A DNA stretch of 64,000 nucleotides from Desmodus rotundus (taxonomy: Eukaryota > Chordata > Mammalia > Chiroptera > Phyllostomidae), in assembly GCF_022682495.2 (NCBI RefSeq), contig NC_071391.1, forward strand, positions 80,255,161 to 80,319,160. Direction: 5' to 3'. Positions 1 to 13,920 of the stretch are shown in pieces. The notes under the pieces are model-generated. The model was given only the letters and a program-made list of their open reading frames with translations. It was not told the DNA's origin and ran no database searches. The translations under genes were made by a program, and so were the position numbers. The first letter of the stretch is position 1; each line of letters begins with the position of its first letter.

Positions 1-900
1 CAATTTCACAACATTCTCTAAGTGGTTCATAGATTGTGGGTTCAGAGTCTAATTGATTTGAATTCCATTATTAGTGAATTAAATTGTTCTTGCTATTTCC
101 TTTGTTCACATTATAGAAATCCAAATGATTTCCTTTTCTCTAGCCTACAGAGTCCAAGAAATGGTTATATTAAAAAAAATAGACATGTGAGCTTGGCTTC
201 TGGAATAAATGGGATCAGAGACTTCAATCTTACCAGAATATGCAGATCAGTTCTAGTCTCAAACTCATCTGCCCCACAGGTGGGAGAATCAGCATAGTGA
301 CAGGTCCTGTGCCTCACATCCCACCCCAGAGAGGAGTTGCCCCTTTTCCATTCTAGTCATAATTTGAAAAAAAATAAAAATTCCAAGGAAGTATTTGGAT
401 TGGCCAAATTAAGCAACATGTCGACTCCCAGAAACTGGTCATTGGAGAAAGAAAAGCCCACCCCCGCCTCCCCCAAAAAAGTATTCTTCCCAGAAGTGCA
501 GGGAGTCAGCTCAGCTTTTCTCACCTCCAACCTCCGGGTGCTTGTTTCCCACCCGCCCCCTGTCATCCTGTTCAGTCGCTCTCCAGCAGCTCTCTAAGCT
601 CCCAGACTTCTGCTCTCTCATCTTTAATCCACACCATCAAAGCCCACCTGCTCTGTGCCATGTCCTTTCAGGACCCAGCCCTTTGCCTTTCAAGAGAATA
701 GCTAACTAATCCAGTGGATCGATCTGGGCCAGACTGGTAAGAAGAAAAAAAGAAATGAAACAAAATACAATTATCAGGCTCCCTCTCCTTCCTAGGTAAG
801 CTGTTTTATCAGTGACATTTATAATAATCACCTTAACCAACAGCAGTTCTAATACAGGAAATTTTCCTAACTTTACACATCCCAAACTTAAACAGCACTG
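1..900. other. Unassigned sequence, no gene seen
   Basis: I see no coding gene, RNA gene or recognisable transposon here. The open frames at 22-297 and 337-597 are short, have no recognisable motif and are most likely chance frames. A purine-rich block lies near 355-480. Confidence 0.5.
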
Positions 901-904
901 ACTT

Positions 905-1010
905 TTAGGGCCAGGAGAATCTCTTGAGATTGTCTTATCTGGTTCCTCATTTTTTAGAAGAGGAAACTGAGGGTGAGAGAATCACTTATTTAATTCACAC
1001 TGTGAATTGG
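905..1010 (-). repeat. MIR SINE fragment (probable)
   Basis: The stretch around 945-985 carries the MIR-like core (a fragment reading agaggaaactgaggg) preceded by a T-rich segment, the order expected for a reverse-strand MIR. It is short and diverged. The assignment is by eye. Confidence 0.45.
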
Positions 1011-1414
1011 TATCAGGCCCTAAACCAGAGCTTATGCCCCCTAATTCTCAGTCCAGTTATCTTCTGGCTTCATCAAGATGGGCCAAGGAAAAGAGCTGGT
1101 CTGTTGCCAGCAAGCCCATGGGGGCTCACCAATCACTGCACCTGGGTTGTTTCCTTACTAGGACAAGTCTTGATTTCAATGTGTCTAGAAAAACATATAG
1201 AATTAGTTGGCTTTATGGGAGGCATGTGCTAGAAGTGTTGGAAGTATAAGCCTGAGAGCAAGGCTGCTTATGTTCATGCCTTAGCCTTACCACTTATATG
1301 CTGGGGCTGCTTATTTTCATTCCTTAGCCTTACCAGTTACATGCTGAGAAACATTCCTGTGTCTCAGTGCCCTAATATGGGTTGTACCACAGGTCTTCTA
1401 AAACAATAGCCCCA

Positions 1415-1668
1415 CTCAGTGTTTTTTTAATTTTAATCATCACCCAAAGATATGTGTATTGATTTTAGAGAAAGGAAGGGAGGGAGGGAGCGGAGAGAGA
1501 GAGACATTGATGTGAGAGAAAAACATCAATAGGTTGCCTTCCATACACTCCCTGACCCGGCACAGAACCTGCAACCTAGGTATCTGCTCTGACCAGGAAT
1601 CAAACCCGTATCTTTTGGTGTATAGGCTGACACTCCAACCAACTGGGCCACCCAGCCAGGGAATGTTT
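1415..1668 (-). mobile_element. Bat Ves SINE (tRNA-derived)
   Basis: On the minus strand this reads as a tRNA-like head (starting near 1,668 with ccctggctgggtggcccag), then a 'gttgcaggttc' motif, then the 'cattgatgttt'/'ctctctctc' block, and finally an A-rich tail near 1,415-1,460. This order is that of the Ves SINE family of yangochiropteran bats. It is the best single clue to the host lineage. The copy is diverged but nearly full length. Ves elements encode nothing and depend on L1 ORF2p. Confidence 0.8.
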
Positions 1669-2040
1669 GTTGTTCTTTTGGTTATTATTATACTGGGTAT
1701 GAGCAGCCACACACCAAATAGATGACCAATAGTGGTACCTATTACATTAGGTTTTGTAAGAATAAATTGATTCATGAAAATCACTTAAAATAGTGGCTGA
1801 TGCATTTTAAACATTCCATGAATGTAACAACTATAATTAAAGTGAAGTTGTCAGAATAAAAGGGAGTCTTCTAAGGGCAAAAGCAATAAAAATACAATTT
1901 TTGAGAAGTTAGGTAATTCAAACCCTTAATTAGCTAGAACTTTCTTTCTGCCACATCTTTTTTTTCTTACGAATTATTTAACTTGTTATTTAAAAATAAT
2001 ATTTACGTGTCTTAGAAGCCATGTGATATTTATTTATTTC

Positions 2041-3645
2041 TTTTTTAAAATATATTTTATTCATTATGCTATTACAGTTGTCCCATTCTCCACCTTCACT
2101 CCATCCTGCACACCCCCTCCCTCCCACATCCTCCCCCTCTATAGTTCATGTCCATGGGTCATACATGTAAGTTCTTTGGCTTCTACATTTCCTGTAATAT
2201 TCTTACCCTCCCCCTGTCTATTTTCTACCTACCATTTATGCTATTTATTCTCTGTACCTTTCCACCCTCTCTCCCCCTCCCACTCCCCTGTTGATAACAC
2301 TCCATGTGATCTCCATTCCTGTGGTTCTGTTCCTGTTCTAGTTGTTTGCTTAGTTTGCTTTTGTTTTTGTTTGAGATGTGGTTGTTAATAACTGTGAGTT
2401 TGCTGTCATTTTTACTGTTCCTATTTTTGATCTTCTTTTTCTTAGATAAATCCCTTTAACATTTCATATAATAAGGGCTTGGTGATGATGAACTCCTTCA
2501 ACTTGGCCTTATCTGAGAAGCACTTTATCTTCCCTTCCATTCTAAATGAAAGGTTTGCTGGATAGAGTAATCTAGATTTTAGGTCCTTGCCTTTCATGAC
2601 TTTGAATACTTCTTTCTAGACCCTTCTTGCCTGGAAAGTGTCTTTTGAGAAACCAGCTGACAGTCTTATGGGAACCCCTTTGTAGGTAACTGTGTCCTTT
2701 TCTCTTGTGGCTTCTAAGATTCTCTCCTTTTGTTTAATCTTAGGTAATGTAATTATGATTTGCCTTGGTGTGTTCATCCTTGGGTCCAGCTTCTTTGGGA
2801 CTCTCTGAGCTTCCTAGACTTCCTGGAAGTCTATTTCCTTTGCCAGACTGGGGAAGTTCTCCTTCATTATTTGTTCAAATAAGTTTTCAATATTTTGCTC
2901 TTCCTCTTCTCCTTCTGGTACCCCTATAATTCGGATGTTGGAATGTTTAAAGATGTCCTAGAGGTTCCTAAGCCTCTCCTCATTTTTTTGAATTCATGTT
3001 GCTTCATTCTTTTCTGGTTGGATGTTTCTTTCTTCCTTCTGGTCCACACCATTGATTTGAGTCCCAGTTTCCTTCCCATCACTATTGGTTCCCTGTACAT
3101 TTTCCTTTGTTTCTCTTAGCATAGCCTTCATTTTTTCATCTAATTTGTGACCAAACTCAACCAGTTCTGTGAGCTTCCTGATTACCAGTGTTTTGAACTG
3201 TGCATCTGATAAGTTGGCTATCTCTTTGTTGCTTAGTTGTATTTTTTCTGGAGCTTTGATCTGTTCTTTCATTTGGGCCATTTATTTTTTGTCTTGGTGC
3301 ACCTTTTACATAAAGGGGAGGAGCCTTAGGTGTTCACGGGTTGGGGGGGTAACGCTGGTTGCTGCATTGTGATGCTGTATGTGGGGGAGGGGCCGAGAGG
3401 GAGCAATGGTGCTTCCTCCACTCTCTGCCGGTTTTCAGTCACTTCCACCACTACCCACAATCAAATTGGGCCTTTCTGGTGCTGCTTCCTGAGTGGGTGG
3501 GTTTGTGTACGTTCTAGGACCCTGTGGGTCTCTCCAACAAACTCTCCTGTGAGGCTGGGAGTTTCTCCCACTGCCACCTAGACCCACACAGGTGTTTTCA
3601 ATCAGTGGTTTGAGGCTTTATTTCCCCATGCTGGAACTCTTGTTA
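2041..3645 (-). mobile_element. HAL1 (half-L1) retrotransposon, 5'-truncated
   Basis: The T-rich run at 2,041-2,070 is the reverse-strand A-tail. Next comes the 3'UTR shared with the four other HAL1 copies in this window, then an ORF1-only body, then part of the GC-rich 5'UTR. ORF1 is followed directly by the 3'UTR, with no ORF2, which defines a HAL1. Compared with the full-length copy at 46,687-48,700, this one stops about 400 bp short of the 5' end. I could not find a convincing target-site duplication. Confidence 0.85.
2443..3281 (-). pseudogene. ORF1: HAL1 ORF1 pseudogene
   Basis: This is an L1-type ORF1p relic, an RNA-binding nucleic-acid chaperone. The first 95 residues (2,994-3,281) are open, beginning MAQMKEQIKAPEK and running through the helical N-terminal part. 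Further down, peptides of the RRM and C-terminal domain are recognisable in other frames, including NLFE and MKGKDLHP-type segments, interrupted by stops and frameshifts. The end is set by the stop corresponding to that of the other HAL1 copies. It is not functional. Confidence 0.8.
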
Positions 3646-3894
3646 TAAGAACAACACACATTAAAAACAACTGTTACCAGGAAAATTAGTTAAAAATAAT
3701 AAAACAATATAAATAAGCTGAAAATATTCTTAGATTTAGCTCAATTTACTAAATAGGCTGTCTGGATCAGCTGTTGTTTGCCATCAAAACTGAAATTCAG
3801 AACAATAATTTCTGTCTTTTTAAAGTTTGAGCCCTCAAAGACAAAATAACTATAATAAATGCTATCATTTGGGAACTGCTTGTCAAACAATAGA

Positions 3895-4110
3895 CATTGT
3901 GCTAAGTGTACAGTATACACCATGTAGACACACACAGAGAGAGAGAGACTCATTCATTTTATCTGCTTAACAACTTGGAGGTGAGGGGTTATTCCAATTC
4001 CACAGTTCCAAGTACATTTTACAGATAAAGAAATATACAATTAATAAGTGTAGCTAGGATTTGAACATAGAGCATTTCTGACCCCAAAGCCATTTTTCTT
4101 AACAATTCTA
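3895..4110 (-). repeat. MIR SINE
   Basis: The order is 'cattgtgctaagtgtacagt', a 'tcattttatctgcttaacaac' type segment, 'cattttacagataaagaaa', then 'gtagctaggatttgaac'. This is the complete reverse-complement layout of a MIR element. It is old and diverged. Confidence 0.7.
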
Positions 4111-4204
4111 TTTATAGTCTTAATACTTCAGTTACCAAACAAAGAGAATATGGTGATTTGTTTTTGATTTTCAACATTAAAAAACCCAAAGATTTCTGCC
4201 TGAT

Positions 4205-4385
4205 TCTTTTTCTTTAATTAATTGATTGATTGATTTTAGAGAGAGAGAGGGAGAGAGAGAAATGTTGATTTGTTGTTCCACTTACTTATGCATTCATTGG
4301 TTGATTCTTGTGTGTGCCCTGACTAGGGGTCAAACTTACAACCTTGGTGTATTAGGATGATGCTGCTCTGCTTGCTCTTAATGAG
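4205..4385 (-). mobile_element. Bat Ves SINE, partial
   Basis: On the minus strand it has the 'gacccctagtcagggcac' box, then 'caatgaatgcataagtaagt', then an alternating ct/ag block and an A-rich tail (about 4,205-4,240). The tRNA-like head is degraded. It is the second Ves copy in the window and supports a bat host. Confidence 0.7.
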
Positions 4386-4654
4386 AAAATGAAGAAAATT
4401 AGAGAACTTATCCTCGGTCTGAGAATCCACTTACAGTGCATCTATTTTTCAGTGTTTTTAATTATTCTTCATTGTGTCAACAACAAGGAAAGCCAAGAAT
4501 TGACTGTGGTAGTGGATTTTAATTCCATAAGTACAAGGGTTGTGTCTTATTCATTTTGGTTTTCTCAACAGAACCAAGAACAATGAGTTATTAGTGTTGA
4601 ATAAAATGTTTATTGAACAAACAAGTGAGTAAATACGGTGACATAATGAAAGTA

Positions 4655-4850
4655 ACACTAACTCCAGTGCTTTCTAGCTGTGTGATCTTAAGCAAGTTAC
4701 TTAAACTCTCTGGCCTTTGGTTTTCACATTTGGAAATTGAGGGGTTACTTATCATTTCTTTCACAATGTAGGAAGAATTTAATGTGCTAAAAAAATTCTA
4801 AAATACCTCACACACGGTGACCACTCAAAAATATATTTTGTTTTCCCTCC
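4655..4850 (+). repeat. MIR SINE
   Basis: It contains 'ctagctgtgtgatcttaagc', 'aagttacttaaactctctgg' and a 'tttggaaattgagggg' type stretch in the forward MIR order. Confidence 0.7.
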
Positions 4851-7800
4851 ATCCTTATTTTTTAATTTCCAAGGTAAGCCTATCATTTCCTTATATTTAT
4901 ACCATTGATAAATAAAACCTTTCATTCCCAAAGTCCTTTGAAATTTAGAAAGAATATCATACTATCTTTTCTGAACATCACAATAACCCTGAAAGGTAAG
5001 AAGAATAGAATAAACTCATTTTATCTCAATATACGGAGGACAAAAAACTATTCTGTTCTCTTTTATGTAATGTGTAAATCATAGCACCAAGATGCTAATA
5101 TAGATCCACAGGCATAAATTCTGAGCTTTCCTCAATACTTCAAATTATTTTGGAATGAGTGAGAAAGCCAAATCTTAAATCTTTCAGATTAACAAGTATA
5201 TATGTCCTAAATGTAGAATCATAAGGTATTACAATAATCATAAAGCCATATATATCCTTCAGGTTTAACATATAATACCCATCCTTGTAGAAGTACCTTC
5301 AATTGGTTCAGAAAACTATTACAGCATTTTTTTTAACCAGGTGTCACTCTAATGTTAATGCCTAGTAATGGCAACTTAATAACAACTATGAGTGAAATTC
5401 AGAGTTCATTGACTCTAGGTAAAGCCTCCAGCTTTTGTTTTGTTGTGTAAACTGGTCAAATATATACAGTTAATTAGGACTATTTTTAATAAAACTCTGG
5501 TTTTTACACATTGGTCAAAAGAATGTCACTTTTCTTTCTTACCTTTGAAAGTGTAAGAACAAATGGGAAAATCTGGCTATAAGATAAAGTTTATTTTAAA
5601 TTAAAAGTTTATTCCATTTTTATGTGTTTTGAGTGCAAAATGTTTTGTGCAATTATTAAATTATTCACCACTCCATAGCCTTCCAGGGTGCCATTGTACA
5701 GCCAAATAGATTTCTCTGTACAGAAAGAAAAACAAGTCAATTCTGCTTCACTTCAGGAAACAAACATTTTTAATAACAGCCTATTACCATTATTTGACAT
5801 CTATTAAACATCAAGAACTCCAGGGTCCCTATTAATTAGTGAGACTTTTAAAGAACACCAAGTTATGCTAATCCCAGTTTAAAGACAACTCAATATCTAA
5901 ATGTGACTGAAAAAGACAGAAACTGGAAAAGAATGAAGAGGACTTGTAGTCAAAGACAGCAATGATGGTTGACATATTCTTGGTTCTAGTGTGCAGTGTG
6001 CTGACACTTCGCACTCATAGAGTACTTCTCTTTTAACTTAATAAGAGAAAATCTCCTTTTAGGATAAGAAAACTGAGGCACAAGAGTGACTAGGGATTGG
6101 ACTCTGGTTCACATGGCTGGTGAGGGCCAGTTGGCTGAGGGGACCAGTTCAGAGGAAAAGTTAATCCCCTCAAGGCACTTTCATGCCTCCTGTCTTTACT
6201 TTACTCCCTTCTGTATTCTCACTTCCACCCCAACAAGCCCCAGAATAATTCATCTGAAGTAAAGCCTTGTGACTTACTCATTCCAAACTTGATTTTTTTT
6301 ATCCCCTTGAAAAAGACAGGGTGTCCTTATTTTCCCCCTGCTCTTTTCAATTGTTATGTGAGTGACTGAATGTTCAAGCATATGCAAATAGAAATAAAAA
6401 TTGATAGGTGACTTGTCATTAATTTTTGCCACTGGTTCCTGGTGTGAGAAAAATTACACCAATTTTGTGTATCAGAAAAGTTATTCTTCAAATAAACTGA
6501 GTCAGACTTCCCTCACACATCTCTCTCTGTGGGCCATGGGATCCTGTAGCTGTTATCCTGAGAACTTGCCTAACGTGATTGAAAAAACTGACTGCAAAAT
6601 CATCAGCCAGAGCTGCTGAGCATGAAAATGAACGCCTATGGAGAATATTCACAAAGTCATAATGCAGACAAATAATACCAGATCTCATTTGTTGAGGATG
6701 AATCTACAAAGTGCAAGTTACCATCTAAATTAAATTTAGTCTGGAATCCAGCTCATACAAATAATAAAGTTAATGGAAGAGACCATGCCATGTGTATAGT
6801 GTAAGGTGCATAAGTGGTAAGTAGGGTAAGCAGTCATCTAAGTGACATGACTAGAGGCTTCTTCTAACCTCACACATCTCCCCAAATAAGGCAGGTAGCA
6901 TTATGCCTAAAATTTCATTATTTGAGACCTATTTCTATAATGTAAGCATTGTCTCCACAAACAGCATTCTCTTTTCAAATGCATGAAGTCAGTAAAATAA
7001 TAGTGTGAATGAATATGGGAGATGTTGTTGTTTGTTGGTAGAGGAACTCAAGCAACCCTGTGAAGCAATGGGCATCCTAAAGGGGAGAGGACCCGAGAGA
7101 AGTGAGGGATAAAAACCAAAAGGGAAGCAATTTTTCACATGGGTTGTTGAGACCACATCAGAGAACACTCACACATATTTTTCTTAACTCCTTGACAAAA
7201 TCCAAAAGATGAGATTAGTAATAAATAGTATAAATTCTCATATACAAATAGCAAGATACTCATTTGCTAAAAATGTTATACCAATGTTAAAATGCTCTTT
7301 CCTATGCTATTTCATTGCAGAAGAAATATACACTTTTTTCCATGTATGTGGAGGTGATTTTACGACATTGCTTTTCTCTGTAAGTGGATAGTGGCATTGT
7401 TGTAAAATTCTCCTTTTTGCCTTCTATAAAACAGTTCCAGTCTCACCTGTATAATTCCATCTAAAAGCAAGACATCTCTGGAATCGTCCATTTCCATTTG
7501 TTTTTGTTTGGGGGGCTTTTGTTGCTAAGCGAGACATCTCTGGAATAGTCCACTTCCATTTGTTTTTGTTTGGGGGATTTTGTTGCTAGTGCTTTGGTGC
7601 CTCCAGTTTGGCAGCCAAGTTAAGCTCCTGTCACTCCTGCCATATCACTCAGACTTCCCTGTCTCAGACACTGCTGCTGTTTCTGCCAGCTTCAGGCTCC
7701 ACACTGGTTCACAAGGCAGCATGTCAGATGGCAGCCTGGGCTGAGTCACCCTCAAGGTATCTGTGTCAGCCTCTTAGTAATCAGAGTTTCTAAGATGGAA

Positions 7801-8035
7801 GAGATCAAATTGTCCAGTTGTATTTTTAGGTTTGAATGCTGAGCATCTGGTATTTGCACATTGCCATGTAAGAACACAATAATCCTCAAACATTTTGATC
7901 ACAAGTAAATGTCTGTGTGAGGAAAAAATGTCTTCCTGCTGGTAAATTTCTCCTTAGCTTTGATAAAAGGTATAGAAGACATCACACAGCACCTAAAATT
8001 GCTAGGTAAAGCAGAGGCTCATGGACTGTTTGGAG
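4850..8035. other. Unassigned sequence with a MIR-like piece and a short tandem repeat
   Basis: This is AT-rich intergenic DNA. A MIR-like piece (minus) lies near 5,985-6,120 ('gataagaaaactgaggcac'). The short frames at 6,401-6,688, 7,209-7,391 and 7,608-7,793 have no recognisable domain. A 62-bp tandem duplication is listed separately. Confidence 0.5.
7471..7593. repeat. 62-bp tandem duplication
   Basis: Two adjacent units start at 7,471 and 7,533 with 'gacatctctggaat'. Both run through a T/G-rich stretch to 'ttttgttgcta', with a few substitutions and a one- to two-base length difference. No gene overlaps it. Confidence 0.85.
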
Positions 8036-8225
8036 TTTGTAGAAACCTGCAATATAATCTAATTCAATTCCCTGTCTAATTTACTTCTTCTAATTTGCAA
8101 GTGAAAAAGCTGATGCCTGGAAGGTAGGTGAATGTCCCTTATCATCTCCTTAGTTAATGGTGGGTGGCATCAAGGCCACAGTCAACATTCTGACTCCAGT
8201 TGATGACTGGAAGATCAGGTGGTCT
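8035..8225 (-). repeat. MIR-like SINE fragment
   Basis: A weak reverse-strand MIR pattern ('ttgcaagtgaaaaagctga', then a trailing segment with 'ttaatggtgggtggcatcaa'). It is very diverged. Confidence 0.35.
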
Positions 8226-8257
8226 TGCCTCTAGTTGCCTCTTTGGACAAAAGAACT

Positions 8258-8702
8258 TTCCAAGTGCTAGCAGCAACCTAAGTGCCCATCAGCAAATGAG
8301 TGGATCGAAAAACTATGGCACTCTTACACAATGGAATTCTATGCAGCAAAGAGAAAGAAGGAGCTCATATCCTTTGTGACAGCATGGATAGAACTGGAGA
8401 GCATTATGCTAAGTGAAATAAGCCAGACACAAAAGGACAAATATTGTATGATTCCACTTGTATGAAGCACATAGCATATACAAATTCATAGACCTAGAAA
8501 GTAAAAGGTGGTTTCCAGAATCTGGAGGGAGGGAGGAATGGAACAGATATTCAGTTTAGAAAGATGGAAAAATTTCTGAAGCTGGTGGTGGTGATGGTAA
8601 CACCACAATGTGAATGTACTTAATGAAACTGCACTATACATTTAAAACTGGTTACAATAGAAACTTTTATGGTATGTATGTTTTATCACAATAAAAAATT
8701 AT
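8258..8702 (+). mobile_element. Old L1 3' end (ORF2 tail plus 3'UTR)
   Basis: It starts in the last part of ORF2 ('cctaagtgcccatcagcaaa', 'acaatggaattctatgcagc', 'agcattatgctaagtgaaat') and passes into a 3'UTR with 'ggtggtgatggtaacacc' and 'gtgaatgtacttaatgaaac'. It ends in an AT-rich tail with AATAAA near 8,690. The 3'UTR differs from the young L1 at 60.8-61.06 kb and looks like an older L1M-type family. It is 5'-truncated. Confidence 0.8.
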
Positions 8703-8709
8703 TGTTATC

Positions 8710-9100
8710 CTTTCCATATTATAGAGTACTACTGGGGAATAGTGCCCAGCCAGTAGCTACATTTCCCAGATGCTCTTGCATCTTTGTGGGCCACATGAAT
8801 AGCTCTCACCCCTGGAATGTGTGTGGAAGTAGTGTATATCAATTCTGGACCAAGACAGTTAAGAAGCAAGATGGGCCTTCTCCAACCTCTCTTTAACCAT
8901 GTGCAGGGTATAGCCAGAGAATGCTGAGACCATAAAGGAGGAAGAAGCCACAAGATAGGAGCCTGGGTCCCTGAATCACCATATGCTGGAGAATTGCACA
9001 GGATTTATGAAAGTGAGAAATATAATTTCATTGTAAGTTACTAAAATTTTGGAGGTTATCATTGCAGTGGCTAGCATTTTCTTAAATAATACATATACAA
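8710..9100. repeat. Possible ancient interspersed repeat, family not recognised
   Basis: Phrases such as 'cctgggtccctgaatcacca' and 'aaattttggaggttatca' recur in old mammalian interspersed repeats, but I cannot name the family. No coding potential is apparent. Confidence 0.3.
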
Positions 9101-9405
9101 ATTTGGTCCCTGTCATGTCTAACCTGGAAAAAATGGAAGGTGTTCCTAAGGATTGAACACCACTCATAAAAAGGAATCCAAAAATCACTGCCACAAGAGG
9201 CCTAGAATCAGAGTGAGGTTGGATTTTCAACCAAAGTAAGTGACACTCTAATCAATCTGTGATACGACAGACCTTGTACAATAAAAATGGAACCAAAATA
9301 AAAATGAAAGAATTCATGAGCAAGGGAAAATGTTAGGAATTAACTTCTGAATTACAGCAAGAAAAAAGGTCATGGTGACCCCACCAAGGAAGATAGTCTC
9401 TAAAA

Positions 9406-9414
9406 ATGAATTGT
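9406..9414 (+). repeat. Target-site duplication (left) of the HAL1 nest
   Basis: ATGAATTGT precedes the HAL1 5' end. The same nonamer recurs at 19,170-19,178 and 19,199-19,207, just beyond the A-rich end of the nested elements. It therefore probably brackets the HAL1 together with everything later inserted in its tail. Confidence 0.6.
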
Positions 9415-11342
9415 GAAGGACTTCCAGCCAAGATGGAGGCATAGGTAGACACACTTGCCTCCTCGCACAACCAAAGAGGGACAACAACTTTAAAAACAAA
9501 AACAACCAGAACTGCCAGAAAATTGAACTGTATTAAAGTCCAACAACCAAGGAGTTAAAGAAGAAACATTTGTCCAGACCAGTAGGAGGGTCAGAGACAG
9601 GCAGCTGGGGCAGAGAAGAATTGTGGGAAGGTGGCGGGTGGAAGACTGGGCAAGGCAGCAGCTGACTGAGCAGGCGGTCCCACATTTGTGTGTGGATAAA
9701 CTGGGAGGAACAACTGGGGAGTGAAACAGACCACACAACCCAGGGTATGAGTGCAGGGAAATAAAGCTTCAAAACCTCTGACTGAAAAAAAACCTTTGGG
9801 GGTTACAGTGGTGGGAGAAACTCCCAACCTCACAGAATAGTTCATTGGAGAAACCCACAGGGTCCCAGAATGTACAAAAACCCACACACCCAGGAATAAG
9901 CACTAAAATGGCCCAATTTGTTTGTGGGTAGGGGGAAAGTGACTAAAAGCTGGCCAAGAACCCAGCAAGTATCATTGTTCACTGTTGGACCCCTCCCCCA
10001 CATATAGTGGTAAAATGCAGCCAAGAGGGTTGCCCTCCACCCCTGACCAATACCTAAGGCTCCACCTCTTACTATGTAACAGGTGCACGGAGACAAAAAA
10101 AAAATGGCCGAAATGAAAGAACAGATCAAAGGTACAGAAAAAATTCAAATAAGAGATATCCAACCTATCACATGCACAGTTCAAACCACTGGTAATCTAA
10201 ATGCTTGCAGAAATGGTGGAGTGGAGTATGTTCACAAAATAGAGGAAAAAGCAAAGGCTAAGTTGAGTAAAGTTAAGGAAAATGTACTAGGAACCAAAAG
10301 TGAAGTGAAGGAAACCAGGAGTTAAATTGACAGTTTTGACAAGAAGGATTAACTAAACATTCAACCAGAACAGAATGAAGAAACAATAATTCAAAACTAT
10401 GAGGAGAGGCTTAGGACCTCTGAGACAACTTTAAACATTCCAACATCCAAATCATAGGGGTGCCAGAAGAAGAGGAAGAGCAAAAAATTAAAAACTTATT
10501 TGAAAACATAATGAAGGACAACTTCCCTAATCTAGCAAATGAAATAGACTTTCAGGAAGTCCAAGAAGCCCAGAGAGTCCCAAAGAAGTTGGACCCAAAG
10601 AGGAATGCACCAAGGCACATCATAATTACATCACCAAAGATAAAAGATAAGGAGAGAATCTTAAAAGCAGGAAGTGAAGTGGAGACAGTTACCTACAAAG
10701 GAGTTCCCATAAGAACATCAGCAGATTTCTCAAAAGAAAAATTGCAGGAAAGAAGGGGCTGTAGAGAAGTGTTCAAAGTCATGAAAGGCAAGGACCTACA
10801 TCCAAGATAACTCTACCCAGCAAAGCTATTCTTTAGAATGGAAAGGAAGACAAAGTGCTTTCCAGATAAGGCCAAGTTAAAGTAGTTCATCATCACCAAG
10901 CCATTATAATATGAAAGGTTAAAGGGACTTATCTAAGAAAAAGAAGGTTATCAAAGCTATGAACAGTAAAGTGACAACAAACTCACAACTATCAACAACT
11001 GAACCTAAAAAAAAAAAAAAAACCCCAACAAACTAAGCAAACAACTAAAACAGGAGCGGAATCACAGGAATGCAGGTCACCTGGAGGCTTATCAACCTGG
11101 AAGGAATGGGCAAGAATGGGGGAAAAGGTACAAGGAAAAAGAAGCATCAATTGTAGATACAAAATAGAGAGGGGGAGGTTAAGAATAGTATAGGAAATGT
11201 AGAAACCTAAGAACTTATATGTATGACCCATAAAATGAGCTAAAGTGGGGGAGAGTGCTGGTGGGAGGAGGGGTGCAAGGCAGAGGGGAATAAAGGGGGG
11301 GAAATGGGACAATTGTAATAGCACAATCAATAAAATATATTT
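9415..11342 (+). mobile_element. HAL1 retrotransposon, full length
   Basis: The element starts with the 5' motif CCAAGATGGAGGCATAGG (from about 9,426). It has a GC-rich 5'UTR, an ORF1-type region (10,104-10,936), a 3'UTR with a G-rich stretch near 11,250-11,310, and an 'aatcaataaaatatattt' tail. There is no ORF2 between ORF1 and the 3'UTR. Its tail was later invaded by an L1 (see 11,356). Confidence 0.88.
10104..10936 (+). pseudogene. ORF1: HAL1 ORF1 pseudogene
   Basis: The start ATG is the one homologous to MAQMKEQ in the other HAL1 copies. Open stretches are 10,104-10,325 (N-terminal helical part) and 10,460-10,810 (RRM and C-terminal part, with NLFENIMKDNFPNL, KKLDPKRNAPRHIII and VMKGKDLHPR). 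Between them are in-frame stops and a frame change, and a stop (TAA) at 10,808 precedes the usual ORF end. The family protein is a trimeric RNA-binding chaperone. This copy cannot make it. Confidence 0.85.
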
Positions 11343-11355
11343 AAAAATAAAGAAT
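11343..11355 (+). repeat. Probable target-site duplication of the L1 in the HAL1 tail
   Basis: AAAAATAAAGAAT just before the L1 5' break resembles AAAAATAAGCAAT at 19,151-19,163 just after the L1 3' end (11 of 13 bases). Both are A-rich, so chance similarity is possible. Confidence 0.45.
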
Positions 11356-13914
<2,559 letters not shown>

Positions 13915-13920
13915 AAATAT

